DNA from: Solen grandis
Lineage: Eukaryota > Mollusca > Bivalvia > Adapedonta > Solenidae
Direction of reading: 5' to 3'
Length of the DNA: 64,000 nucleotides
NCBI GenBank assembly: GCA_021229015.1
Contig: CM037783.1
Coordinates: 27,224,154 to 27,288,153 of the forward strand
The translations under genes were made by a program, and so were the position numbers. How positions within the stretch are numbered: the stretch's first letter is position 1; each line of letters begins with the position of its first letter. The notes below the pieces were generated by a model. The model ran no database searches, had not been told where the DNA came from, and saw only the letters and a program-made list of their open reading frames with translations. Below, piece by piece: positions 46,040 through 58,997 of this stretch.

Positions 46040-46903
46040 GTTACACATCCATCCGTTCGACGCAGAATAGCCATCATTTTGCAAAGAAACAATTGATAGA
46101 ACCTTAGTTCTTTCGAATCTTGGCAAACCTATATAATCCTGCACAATGAGGTCGTAATATATAACTTCTGTGAAAATTCCATGCCAATCCGTCCATAAAT
46201 GACGGCTGTACAGCGCGTACAAACTTTGGTAGCTATTTTTAGTTCTGACGTCATGTGACGTCATATGAAAATTTTAAACATTGAATCTAAATGTTCATGA
46301 TTACCTACATAGGACATTAAATTTTCATTGTCTATGAGCCTTTGCAACATGAGTAAATTGACATCAAGAAATCGGAAATTCTATACAACTTGATGACGTC
46401 ATATGACGCCATATGACGTTCATCTTTATAAAATGCAAAGGAAACACAGAGACATATAATCTCGCCAAATATCAACGTTTTATCTCATCTAGAATCGATT
46501 TTATATGGATTTGAAATTTGACGTCCTTGGTTCGAATCTTGGATTCGCCATAGAACCTTAGTTCTTTCGAATCTTGGCAAACCTATATAATCCTGCACAA
46601 TGAGGTCTTAATATATAACTTCTGTGAAAATTCCATGACAATCCGTCCATAAATGACGGCTGTACAGCACGTACAAACTTTGGTAGCTATTTTTAGTTCT
46701 GACGTCATGTGACGTCACGTGAAGATAAAAATAATATATTCCAAAATGCCATTGCTTCAGGTGTCTATGAATAGAATTTCTTTGTCCTAGACCTTCAGCA
46801 ACTTAATGAAATAACAACATGAAAAGGTTGGAAAAAAAGAATAATAATAATAAAAGACAGAACAAACCCAATAGGTCTTTCTGCGAAAAGCAGAAAGCCC
46901 TAA
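46040..46903 (+). mobile_element. F2 element, 5'-truncated, with 3' hairpin
   Basis: Two units repeat ATTCGCCATAGAACCTTAGT and TCTGTGAAAATTCCATG blocks and TGACGTCATGTGACGTCA. The 3' hairpin at 46874-46900 (GGTCTTTCTGC/GCAGAAAGCCC) then CTAATAATAA leads directly into the next 5' end at 46910. A short GA run precedes the element. Confidence 0.8.
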
Positions 46904-46909
46904 TAATAA

Positions 46910-48119
46910 CTAGATGTCATTCGTTTAAACGAATGATAGGACTTTCTGCAACATCTGCTTTATATAGTATATATAGAAGATGACATAATAGATAATCTGT
47001 CCAAATTGCAACTTTCTATCTCCTCTATTTCTATATAAAATAGCACAAATAGAACACATTCTGTGAATTTTAATAAAAGTCCGCCCATATCTTGCACATG
47101 TAGTTTACATACAAAATTTATACTATGTCATATGACATGAAAGAAAAATGAAACAGTGTTCAAATGTAAGTTTCTAACTTTCATCACACATAGAATTTCA
47201 TCACTCCAGCTCAGTTGTAACCTTGTTTAATTTTAGCCTCAGTAGGAAGAAGTATTGAATATTTGTATAGTGCTATATCCTTTCGACACCTGTAACGTAG
47301 TTAAACGTATTTAGCAATTTTGGCGTGTTTGGGCTTCCGTAGTTTTGCCATAAATTCCTGGAATTTCGAACTATGGTGATATTTTGAAAGGTAACATCCC
47401 AGCCTACAAACTGATGCAATATGAATATCGTTAGCATAACAATGCAGTTTTTAGATGGTCTAAAATGTGGGGCTGCGTGTGAATTTTTCAAGGCTTGCAA
47501 ACTGCTCGCTAGCTACATAGTGTTGCAAATACGGATTTTTGTCTTGTGCCGTTGTACATGTATTAACTTCAATGCTGATTTTGGAAACAGTCAACATTCG
47601 ACAAAAAAAACCCCAACAAAAATCAAGATATAGCCCATCAATTGCAATTTGATTTTTTTTTTTTTTTTCGTTGCGCAAGTATTTAAGCTTGGTGACCCCT
47701 GCGCGTGACCTTTTCCATATTTTTATGATGCATGATTATGAAATATCTTATTTTCCATGTAACTTTCTTATATGAAGTCCAATTTCAATAAACTTGGTAC
47801 CGTTAGAAAGCTCTTAAAACATGCTACATTTTATACGCATAATGTATAAACTTATCTTCAGTCGTTTCTGAGATATTGACTGTTAAACCTCAAGAAAACA
47901 GCATATTATCAGCAAAATTAGCTTCATTTCATTTAGTTTTTTTGCGTATAACTTTGTATTGCGTAAACCAATTTTAAAAAACTAAATATCTTTGGAAACG
48001 TCAATTATTCAGCTATAATTCTTATTCAACATATTTTAAAAATTTGAGATATGGCTACATATATTAGGGGTGAAAAAAATTTCCAATAACCCAAAAAATT
48101 TTCGTCCTAGGACTATTGC
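46910..48119 (+). mobile_element. F2-type 5' end followed by non-repetitive body
   Basis: The 5' end CTAGATGTCATTCG has a hairpin arm and loop (TTTAAACGAATGA) and the password GGACTTTCTGC. From about 47000 to 48060 the sequence is mostly unrelated to the TGACGTCA units, with a poly-T run near 47650. It then merges into an F2 unit at about 48070. I see no gene in it. Confidence 0.55.
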
Positions 48120-50096
48120 AACATATTAAAATAAGCGTTTAGTTAGGAAGAAGAAAAGAATAATAATCATATGACGTTTATTTTCACATAATTGTTAAGA
48201 CACCCAGAGACCTACTAACTGACAAAATTTCAACTTTCTATCTCAAATAGGACAGTTTTTATAAGCATTTAAATATTGACGTCATTGGTTCGAATCTTGG
48301 ATCGCCATATATGCTTGGACCTTTCGAATTTTGAAAAACGGACACCGGTATACACAATAAGAACGTAATATACACATTCTCTGAAAATTTGAAGAAAATC
48401 GGCCCATTAATAATGGCTCTGGACCGTGTAAAAACTTTTGTAGTCAATTTCAAATGTGACGTCATATGACGTCATAGTCTTCTGAAAATCATTGAAATTT
48501 CAGCGTCTGAATCATTTGTCATTAAATTTTCATTGCCCTTCGACAATTTCAACATATAGAAATACTCTTGTTAATATTAAAAATACATTATCATATAATG
48601 ACGTCACGTAACGTCATATGACGTTTCTTTGCACAAAATGTTTTAAGACTCTTAGAGAACTATATACTGACCAAATATCACTTTTCTATATTAAATGGAC
48701 CGATTTTATAAGCATTTAAAAATTTACGACCTTGGTTCGAATCTTGAATTCGCTATAGAACATGGACTTTTCGAATTATGTAAAACGGACACCGAGATGC
48801 ACAACTAGAACTTAATATACACATTCTCTGAAAATTTGATGAAAATCGATCCATTAATAATGGCTCTGGACCGTGTACAAACTTTCGTGGTCAATTTCAA
48901 ATGTGACGCCATATGACGTCATAGGCTTCTGAAAATCATTGAAATCGAAATTTCAGCATCTGAAGCATGCGGCATTAAATTTTCATTGCCCTTCGAAAAT
49001 TTCAACATATAGAAATTATCTTGTTAGAATTAGAAATTCATTGTCATATAATGACGTCACGTGACGTCATATGACATTTATTTTCACAAAATGTTTAAGA
49101 CTCCCAGAGACATATATACTGACCCAATATCTTCTTTCTATCTCAAATAGGACCGATTTTATAAGAATTTGAAAATTTACGACCTTGGTTCGAATCTTGG
49201 AATCGCTATAGAACCTTGGACTTTTCGAATTTTGAAAAAGGACACCGGGATGCACAACTAGAACTTAATATACACATTCTGTGAAAATTTGATGAAAATC
49301 GGTTCATAAACAAATTTTTGTTGCATATTTCAAGTGTGACGTCATATGACGTCATAGGTATATGAAAATCATAGAAATCAAACTTTCAGCGATTGAAGCA
49401 TGTGTCATTAAATTTTCATTGCTCTTCGACAATTTCAACATATAGAAATACTCTTGTTAATATTAGAAATACATTATCATATAATGACGTCACGTGACAT
49501 CATATGACATTTATTTTCACAAAATGTTTAAAACTTCTAGAGACCTATATACTGACTAAATATCAACTTTCTATCTTAAATAGGACAGATTTTATAAGCA
49601 TTTAAAAAATTTACGACCTTGGTTCGAATCTTGGATTCGCTATTGAACCATGGACTTTTCGAATTTTGAAAAACAGACACCGGGATGCACAACTAGAACT
49701 TAATATACACAATCTGTGAAAATTTGATGAAAATCGGTTCACAAACAATGGCTGTAGACCGCGTACAAACTTTTGTAGCATATTTCAAATGTGACGTCAT
49801 ATGACGTCATAGGCATATGAAAATCATAGAAATCAAAATTTCATCGCATCAAGTATATGCCATAAAGATTTCATGGCCCTGGGACCATTGCAACATGCTT
49901 AAATTAACGCTCAGTTTGGAAGAAAAAAAGAATAAGAAGAATAAAAAAACATAACAAACCCAATAGGACTTTCTGCCAGTAGGCAGAAAGTCCTAATAAA
50001 CATAACAAACCCAATAGGACTTTCTGCTTTAGGCAGAAAGTCCTAATAAACATAACAAACCCAATAGGACTTTCTGCTTTAGGCAGAAAGTCCTAA
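48120..50096 (+). repeat. F2 TGACGTCA-rich array ending in three tandem 3' hairpins
   Basis: Four units of about 430-455 bp carry GGTTCGAATCTTGGAT, near 48288, 48735, 49192 and 49620. The array closely matches 340-1660. Its right end has three successive 50-bp copies (49950-50000, 50001-50050, 50051-50096) of a hairpin cassette with AGGACTTTCTGC/GCAGAAAGTCCT. Confidence 0.85.
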
Positions 50097-50267
50097 CTAG
50101 ATTTCATTCGTTGATACGAATGATAGGACTTTCTGCTAACATTGAAAAAATATAAAGATTAATTCCGTTAGGAAGAATATATATTAAATTCCCTACCTTT
50201 TACTCTTTTTTTTCGTATGGACTTCTCATGCATGAACTTTTTGAAATAAGCCATATTCCAAAAATAA

Positions 50268-51238
50268 ACAAGTAACTGGTGTTGCAAGCAACACATGAGT
50301 CCCCTACCGGTGAGGTGCATAATTTTTCCATTACCACACCAACCAGAATTTTGGTCCAAAAAAAAACAAAACTTTGGTAAAAGTAAATGTAAGGGAATAT
50401 TTAAGTTATGACCATTTAAGCAAGACTTACATGTAGAGTTGTTGTCTCTGCTGTGCCCACTATACAATTCATGCAAGCAAGACAGATGCAAGAAATAGAA
50501 TTAATAATAGTTACCTTGCCTGATCCAAAATGTTTTTCTTTAGTGTTTAGTCTTGTTGATGAGAAATGAGAACTTTCACTCTGCATCACCACCCTGACTA
50601 TATACATGCCTTATAAAATTTATTATAAAGTTATCGCGGTCGCGGGATCCTATTTTTTGCCATATTTTCACTATTTCCGTTACCATAGCAACCAAAATTT
50701 TAGTTGAAGAACAAAAATAAAACAACGTGCATAATCGACACATTGCCATCTAGTCATATACCAAGTTTCATCAAGTTAGCTTGCTTAGTTATAAAGTTAT
50801 CGCGGGATCCCATTTTTTTGCCATATTTTCACTATTTCCGTTACCATAGCAACCACAAATTTAGTCGAATAAAAAGAAATAAAACAATGTACATAATCTA
50901 CACATTGCCATCTAGTCATATACCAAGTTTCATCAAGTTAGCTTGCTTAGTTATAAAGTTATCGCGGGATCCCATTTTTGCCATATTTTCACTATTTCCG
51001 TTACCATAGCAACCACAATTTTAATCGAAGAACAAAAATAAAATGACGTGCATAATCTGCACATTGGCATCTAGTCATAAACCAAGTTTCATCAAGTTAG
51101 CTTGCTTAGTTATTAAGTTATCGCGGGATCCAGATTTGAGCGGACAGACAGACGGACGGACAGACGGACGGACGGACGGACAGACGGAGGGCAAACCTAT
51201 AGTCCCCTCCGGTGTGAACTCCGGTAGGGGACTAATAA
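50268..51238 (+). mobile_element. F4 element nested in A, about 155-bp core repeats
   Basis: The start ACAAGTAACTG leads into the hairpin GTGTTGC/GCAACAC (50279-50294) and AGTCCCCTACCGG. Four core units carry TTATAAAGTTATCGCGGGAT and CATCAAGTTAGCTTGCTTAG. A GGACGGACAGACGGACGG tract precedes the 3' hairpin (51201-51233), stem AGTCCCCT/AGGGGACT, then AATAAAT. The minus-strand frame across its left part is not a supported gene. Confidence 0.85.
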
Positions 51239-51569
51239 ATCTTTATTTTGATATCGCTTTCTTATAACTTGACCAATTTTACTATTCTAGGTACCAAAAT
51301 AAATGGCCTGAAATTCCATTGTAGCATATTTGGTTCTAGTTTTATAGGTATTCAAAATATAAACAATTAAACTTAAACCTCTTAATTCTGCATATCAAAA
51401 TTCTTTTTTTATTTTCGTGTACAGTCGCGGGAATGAAATAGTAAATGCTACCATGCAATAGAATCGTCGACGCGTGTAGCCTCGTGAGTAAAATTCAAAT
51501 AACGCTTGTACATACGATCGAGACGACTGTATTACACAAAGTTACTAAATTTTGCGCTTTTAGCTAATG

Positions 51570-52097
51570 CCTTGGTCACACATTCAGGATTTTTACTGCC
51601 GTCCTTGATAGGACCATTCCCGATTAAAATGTGTCAAAAGTCTGATCAAGATCCTGTGATTCGTGGCTGGAAATTCAAACTTATTAAAATTTGTAAAAAC
51701 ATTTATTTAATCACGACAACAATCAGATATTGTTCAGGAGGCGTCCCGATCCAGCCGTTTCCAGCAGAATTCGTCCCGATTATCCCGTTCTCAATCCGAT
51801 TCTGATCCGATACAGCAGAATCTGTCACGACATAGTCACGATTGTAATCCGACTAGACAAAATCGGCTGAGTTTCCCGAATGTTACGGGACGCACCTAAC
51901 TGTCAGGAGTGCTTGGCCGACCTCTCCGGACCATTCCCGATCCGTAGGACTCTGTTACGAACATATACGACTGCGTTCAGACAATGATAGGACATTGAGG
52001 ATAGTAATCCGACTTTTTCGCTTTTCGTGTCGTAGCGCTGTCTGATCTCAAACGGGAGCCATAATCGGCACTGTGTGAACGCCGCATTACAGACAAA
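51570..52097. mobile_element. 528-bp non-autonomous TIR element with 9-10-bp target duplication
   Basis: The inverted copy of this element at 18.6-20.6 kb lacks exactly this segment, which defines the insertion. The flanks are TTAGCTAATG (51560-51569) and TTAGCTTG (52098-52105), versus TTAGCTAATGCAG in the empty site. The left end CCTTGGTCACACATTC is loosely matched by the complement of the right end (GGCGTTCACACAGTGCC). It is rich in TCCCGATC-like steps and contains a meaningless open frame. The duplication length suggests a Mutator-like MITE. Confidence 0.65.
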
Positions 52098-52441
52098 TTA
52101 GCTTGCAGCGTCTTGAACGGATGACATGTGTTGATCATTTTGTTTCAAACGTCTACACTTATACACGCTCATGGTATCTCAAGCTGGCAATTAAATTACA
52201 TTGTATTACATATATTTTCACTTAGGTTATCATTTATCATAAATTTGGAATATAGCTTGTACAACATTTATCGATAGATGCAACAATAAAGTCGGGAAAT
52301 TGCAATGTTTCAACAACGGTCTAAATGACATGTGTCAAAACGCTCAAAGGATTATGGGTAACGCAATGCTGCAACTGATATTCATAAGTAACGTAATAAA
52401 ATGATTTGACAAAACATTAAATCATTGTCAACACTTGCTTA

Positions 52442-52745
52442 GTTTGTTTGTTTGTTTGTTTGTTGGGTTTAACGTCCCACCAACAGTATTTCAGTCATTT
52501 GGAGACGATGTCTACTTAATGCAGTTATAGTGCTGCCACACTGCAGTATCACGTCGTAGACATGTGGCATGATACCACACCCAGTCACATTATCCTGATA
52601 CCGGGCCAACCAGTCCTGCAACTACCCTTATATGCTAAGTGTCAAGCAAGGGAGCTATAACAGTACCATTTTTTACGACTTTGGTATCGAACCCACGACC
52701 CCCCGCTCCCGAGGCGGACGCTCTAAACACTCGGCCACCGGGAAC
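52442..52745 (-). mobile_element. tRNA-derived SINE with (GTTT)n tail and flanking duplication
   Basis: On the minus strand the head GTGGCCGAGTGTTTAGAGCG has an A box and GTGGGTTCGATACC a B box, like a class II (Leu/Ser-type) tRNA. The body contains ACTGCAGTGTGGCAGCAC and the tail is (CAAA)n. The flanks ACACTTGCTTAG (52431-52442) and ACACCTGTTTAA (52749-52760) look like an aged target duplication, since the empty inverted copy near 19.84 kb has only one. Confidence 0.85.
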
Positions 52746-54254
52746 GGTACACCTGTTTAACTAGTAATATCAATATGATATAAGTAAAAAGTTGTGTTTT
52801 TTTTTTCCAATTTATATGACTAAAACATATCTGTAAACTTACATTTTCCGAAAATGCTTCAATTAAGGTGAAAGCGAAAGTAGGATATTTTATGAAAATT
52901 TTTACAATTGGCTTTAAATTCGTATTTTTTATGTAACTTCCTTATTTCTTGATCAATTTCAAAACTCAAGGTACCAAAATAATCGTCTTAAAATTCTCTA
53001 CATCTCATTCGCTTAATATGTTGACTTATTTAATATCGGTTTTAAGATATAAGCCGTGAAACTCTTACATAACGAAAAAGTCGCTGAAATTCTACATGTT
53101 TAAATTCTTATTTTTGATGTAACTTCCTTATACTTGGATCAATTTCAAAACTTTAGGTACCAAAATAATCGTCTTAAAATTCTCTACATTTCACACGCTT
53201 TATCTATAGGAATATTTTTAATATTTTTTGAGATACAAGCTCTTAAACCTCTTGAAAAATGAAAAAATCACCAAAGCTATATGCACGAATTTCGTTTTTT
53301 CCCCATTCCTCCATGAATCTTAGGTCAATCATTAAACTTTAAGCATCAAAAGAACGGCCAAACATTGCTCTACAAATAATATTCATCATCATATTTTCAA
53401 AAATCAAAGAATTTCGAGATATAAACTGTTAAACACACTGAGGGTTACCGAATTTTGTTTTTTCCGCCATAACTCAACCGATTCAATCCCGATCATCAAA
53501 AACGAAATATCATCTGAAAGGTCTTTCTAAGCACTACAAATTATACGCATAGTGTCTCGATAGATTTTTTTCCGTTTTTGAGATATTTAAGGCCGAAGAA
53601 AAACCCGATAATTGATATATGACCTTGACCTTTGGGATTTTCCGGAAACGGAAGTGACATGGCTCCATAGAATCTAATACTGCATCTTCAGACAAAATTT
53701 CAAGCAAATCATACAAAAAATAAAGCCTACAGGGATTAAAAACCGTTAAGTTTTAATACGAAAGTTTTAATAGCATTATGACGTCATGTGACGTCATATG
53801 GCGTTCATCTTTTCAGAATGTAAAGAAGACATATAGACTAATATTCAATCCAAATCTCAGCTTTCTAGCTTTTCTGGAAGCGATTTTATACGCATCTGAA
53901 ATTTGACGTCATTAGTTCGAATCTTGGATTCGCATAAAACATTTGCCTTTTCAAATTTGGAAAAACGGACACCGGGATGCACAACTAGAGCCTAACATAC
54001 ACAATCTGTGAAATTTTGATAACAATCGATCCAGAAATAATGGCTGTACACCGCGTACAAACTTTTTCACCCGACGTCAAATCTGACGTTATATGACGTC
54101 GTATGAATATAAAATTCATTGCATCCGAAAGCTCATGGTTTGAAATATATGCCATAAAATTTTCATTGTTCTGAGTCAATGGCAACACCTCGAAATGTAC
54201 ACAAACATAAGAGGAAGAAAAAAAGAATAATAATAAGAAGAAGAAGAAGAATAA

Positions 54255-57076
54255 CTAGATTTCATTCGTTGATACGAATGATAGGACTTTCTGCTACATT
54301 TGTCAAATACTTAAAAGCAAAAAAAGTAAGAGGATATGAAATTGCAGCCTTTAACTTGCTTTTGTATGGCCATAACTTAAATGAACTTTGAAAAATAAAC
54401 CGTTTAACTTGGAGGAAATGGCAAAAGTAACTGAAAATCATTTTTTTATATTGATTTATTTAACTTGGACTATTTTTATAATCTATTTTACAAATCAAAT
54501 TTATTTAAAACGCTTACAATTCGAATTCCATCCTGTAATAATGGCTGTAGACCGCGTACAAGAGTGTGTAGACAACGTCAAGTTTGATGTCACATGACAT
54601 CATAGGCATAAGAAAATCAATGAAATGAAATATTAAGTATCTTAAATATATCAAGTAATTTTTTCATGCTCCTTGCAACTTTGCAACATATAGAAATTAA
54701 CGCGTAGATATATTAACATTCTTTTTGACCTTATGACGTCAAATGACGTTAATCTTCACAGAATATAAATAAGTCTTAAAGACTAATATTCAGTCCAAAT
54801 ATTAACTTTCTAAATCATCTCGAAGCGATTTTATATGTTTTTGAAATTCGACGTCAATGTTTCGAAACTTGGATTCGCCATAGAACCATTGTCTTTTCGT
54901 ATTTTCGAATTTGTAAAACAGGACCCGGGATACACAACTAGAGCGTTACATATACATTCTTTGAAATTTGCTGAAAATCGGTCCAAAAATAATGGCTGTA
55001 CACCGCGTAAAACCTTTTTGTCCTGACGTCAAATCTGATGTGATATAACGTCAAATTAATATGAATTACATTGCATTTTAAAGCATTTCTAAAGTATATA
55101 CCATAAGATTTCATGGTCCTGGGAAGTTACTAACATATTAAATTTACGCATATATATCAGAAATAATTTTTGACCTTATGACGTCATATGACGTCAAATG
55201 ACGTTCATCTTCATAGAATGTAAAGCACTCTTGGAGACTTATTTACTTTCCAAATATTAGATTTCTAACTCATCTGGAAACGATTTTATACGTATTTAAA
55301 ATTTGACGTCAATGGTTTGAATATTGGATCCGCCATAAAACCTTTGTATTTTTGAATTTGGAAGAACGGACACCGGGATGCTCAACTATAACCTAATATA
55401 CACTTACTGTGAAAGTTTTATGAAAATCGGTTCATAAACAATGGCTGTAGACCGCGTACCAACTTTTGTAGCATATGGCAAGTGTAACGTCATATGACGT
55501 CATAGGCATATGAAATCTGTAGAATTAAAAATATCAACATTTGAAGCAAAATGTCATATAATTTCCATTTCTATGGACCATTTAAACATATAGAAATTTT
55601 CTTGTAAATATTAGAAATAGATTTTCATGTAATGACCTCATCTGACGTCACATGACGTTCATTTTCACAAAATCTATCAGTCATCCATTAACCTACATAA
55701 TGTTCAAATATCAACTTTCTATCTCATATGGGACCGATTTTATAAGCATTTGGAAATTAACGACCTCGGTTCGAATCTTGGATACTCCATAGAACCATGG
55801 TCTTTTAGAATTTTGAAAAACGGATAGCGGGAAGCACAACTAGATCTTAATATACACATTCTGTGAAAATTTGATGAACATCGGTTCTTAAGTAATGGCT
55901 GTAGACCGCGTACAAACTTGTGTAGAATATGTCAAGTGTGACAAAAATTGAAATAGAAATTATATCGTGAGAAACATATGTCATTAAATTTTTATTGCTC
56001 TTCGACCATTTCAACATATAGAAATAATCTTGTTAATGTTAGTAATATATTTTCATATAATGACGTCATATGATGCAAATTTTCAAAATATTTTTAAGAC
56101 TCCGAGAGACCTACATACTGACCAAGTATCAACTTTTTATCTCAAATAGGACTGATTTTATAAGCATTTGAAAATTTACGGCCTTGGTTCGAATCTTGGA
56201 TTCGCTAAAGAACCTTGGCAATTTCGAATTTTGAGAAACGGACACCGGGATGCACAACTAGAACTTAATATACACATTCTGTGAAAATTTGATGAAAATC
56301 GGTTCATCAATAATGGCTCTGGACCGCGTACAAACTTTTGTAGCTTATTTCACGTGTGACGTCATATGACGTCATAGAGATATGAAAATCATAGAAATCA
56401 AAATTTCAGCGTTTGAAGCATGTGTCATTTAATTTTCATTGCCCTTCGACAATTTCAACATATAGAAATATTCTTGTTAATATTAGAAATACATTATCAT
56501 ATAATGACGTCACGTGACGTCATATAACATTTATTTTCACAAAATGTTTAAAACTTCTAGAGACCTATATACTGATTGAATATCAACTTTCTATCTTAAA
56601 TAAGACAGATTTTATAAGCATTTCAAAATTTACGACCTTGGTTCGAATCTTGGATTCGCTATAGAACCATAGACTTTTCGAATTTTGAAAAACGGACACA
56701 GGGATGCACAACTAGAACTTAATATACACAATCTGTGAAAATTTAATGAAAATCGGTTCACAAACAATGGCTGTAGACCGCGTACAAACTTTTGTAGCAT
56801 ATTTCAAAGGTGACGTCATATGACGTCATAGGCATATGAAAATTACAGAAATCAAAATTTCATCGCGTCAAGTATATGCCATTATAATTTCATGGCCCTG
56901 TGACCATTGCAACATGCTTAAATTAACGCTCAGTTTGGAAGAAAAAAAGAATAAGAAGAATAAAAAAACATAACAAACCCAATAGGACTTTCTGCCGAAA
57001 GGCAGAAAGTCCTAATAAAAAAACAGTACAAACCCAATATGACTTTCTGCCTGTAGGCAGAAAGTCCTAATAATAA
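54255..57076 (+). mobile_element. F2 'B-type' element, first copy, two 3' hairpins
   Basis: The 5' terminus (CTAG 54255) with hairpin and GGACTTTCTGC is followed by about 280 bp of unique-looking lead, then five or six TGACGTCA units. It ends in two tandem 3' hairpins (about 56982-57011 with loop CGAAA, and 57041-57068 with loop CTGTA), then TAATAATAA and the next 5' end. It aligns over its length with 58998-61726. Confidence 0.85.
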
Positions 57077-58997
57077 CTAGATGTCATTCGTGAAAACGAA
57101 TGATAGGACTTTCTGCAAGCTGTGTTAATGCAAAAAGCAGGAGATAGAAGTTTCATGTAATGACTCACCTCTGGTAGTATTTCATGTTCATGCTGAACAA
57201 TTGACATTATATTCCGAAATCAGTACAAATGATAAGAACTAAGTATTAGTCTGTGACGTAACATGATGTCATATGACGTAAGGACATGACTGCAAACTTG
57301 ATTTCTAGTTTAAAGGTCCTATGTTCGAATCTTACTTCAGCCACAATACTTCGGTTTTTAGGAATTAAGGTTAGCTGACAAAATATTCACACCTTAGTTG
57401 CAAAATGTACCATCTGTAAAAATTTGAAGAAAATCCGACCATAAATGGCGGCTGTAGAGCGTTAACACCATTTTTCACTATTTTTAGCTCAGACGTCACA
57501 TGACGTCATAGGGTGCTGAAGATGCTTTTGTTCAAAAGCGCATACTTTGTTGTCATAACTCTGAAATTTTCATTATTCTGAACAACTGGCATCATGTCGA
57601 AATCATTGCTCTAAAATGAAAATTAAGAAGTATGCCTTTGACGTCACATGACGACATTTGACGTCACGACTCTAAATATGTTAAGAAATTATGAAGAACT
57701 GCAAACTTTGTAAGTTTCAACTTTCTATTTCATCCTGAAGCTCTTTAATCCTAAAATGAAATTTTCGGTCCTATGTTCAAATCTTATTTCAGCCACAGAA
57801 CTTCGGTATTTCGGAATTTCGGTTAGCTGACATGATATGCACACCTTAGTTTCAAGATGTACCATCTGTGAAAATTTGAAGAAAATCCGACCATAAATGA
57901 CGGCTGTAGAGCGCAAACACCATTTTTCACTATTTTTAGCTGTGACGTCATGTGACGTCATAGGGTGCTGAAGATGCTTTTGTTCAAAAGCGCATACGTT
58001 AGTTTCATAACTCTGAAATTTTCATTATTCTGAACAACCGGCATCATGTCGAAATCATTGCCCTAATATGAAAATTAAGAAGTATGCTTATGACGTCACA
58101 TGACGTCATATGACGTTCTGACTCCAAAAATTTGTAGAAATTTTGAACTGAAACTTGTAAGTTTAACTTTCTATATCATCCTGAAGCTCTTTTAATCCTA
58201 AAATGAAATTTTCCGTCCTATGTTCGAATCTTATTTCACGCACAGAACTTCGGTCTTTCGGAATTTCGGTTAGCTGACAGGATATGCACACCTTTGATTC
58301 AAGATGTACCATCTGTGAAAATTTGAAGAAAATCCGACCATAAATGACGGCTGTAGAGCGCGAACACCATTTTTCACTATTTTTAGCTGTGACGTCATGT
58401 GACGTCATAGGGTGCTCAAGATGCTTTTGTTCAAAAGAGCATATTTTACTTTCATAACTCTGAAATTTTCATTATTCTGAACAACTGGCATCATGTCAAA
58501 ATCATTGCCCTAAAATGAAAATTAAGAAGTATGCTTATGACGTCACATGACGTCATATGACGTTCTGACTGAAAATATTTGTAGAAATTCTGCAGAACTG
58601 CAAACTGTGTAAGTTTCAACTTTCTATCTCATCCTGAAGCTCTTTAATCCTAAAATGAAATTTTCGGTCCTATGTTCGAATCTTATTTCAGCCACAGAAC
58701 TTCGGTCTTTCGGAATTTCGCTTAGCTGACAGGATATGCACACCTTTGATTCAAGATGTACCATCTGTGAAAATTTGAAGAAAATCCGACAATAAATGAC
58801 GGCTGTAGAGCGCGAACACCATTTTTCACTATTTTTAGCTGTGACGTCATGTGACGTCATAGGGTGCTGAAAATCATTGAAATCAAAATTTCCTCACGTG
58901 ACTAATAAGCCATAAAAATTTTATCGTCCTAGGTCCATTGCAACATATTAAAATAAGCGTTTAGTTAGGAAGAAGAAAAGAATAATAATAATAATAA
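57077..58997 (+). mobile_element. F2 'C-type' element with about 450-bp tandem units
   Basis: The 5' end CTAGATGTCATTCG has a hairpin with a TGAAAA loop. Four units follow (from about 57300, 57720, 58165 and 58620), sharing CGGTCCTATGTTCGAATCTT, GGTTAGCTGACAGGATATGC and CTGTAGAGCGC. The last unit is like 1-430 of the window. It ends in AAGAAGAAAAG and (AAT)n with no hairpin. Confidence 0.85.

Larger units (their letters stand above)
50097..54250 (+). mobile_element. F2 'A-type' element with nested insertions
   Basis: The 5' end is CTAGATTTCATTCGTTGATA plus the hairpin arm and GGACTTTCTGC. The body matches, inverted, the 18.59-20.59 kb copy. Three insertions are nested: an F4 element (50268-51238), a 528-bp TIR element (51570-52097) and a SINE (52442-52745). 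From about 53750 the element ends in a TGACGTCA-type unit and a GAAGAAGAA/AATAATAAT microsatellite with no 3' hairpin. The first 2.1 kb are repeated at 61727-64000. Confidence 0.8.

Noticed and set aside
50168..50491. 107-codon minus-strand ORF identical at 61798-62121
   Set aside because: Both copies lie within the same duplicated repeat (A/A'), so identity reflects recent DNA duplication. The frame crosses the boundary of the nested F4 element.
51506..51805. 99-codon ORF identical at 63278-63577
   Set aside because: It spans the junction of the host element and the 528-bp insertion, so it cannot be an ancestral gene; identity reflects the A/A' duplication.
57725..58860. Recurring minus-strand frames starting MTSHDVTAKNSEKW as a protein family
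   Set aside because: The same peptide recurs because the DNA unit recurs about every 450 bp. The start MTSH comes from TGACGTCA palindromes, frames end within each unit, and no splice sites or domain support coding.
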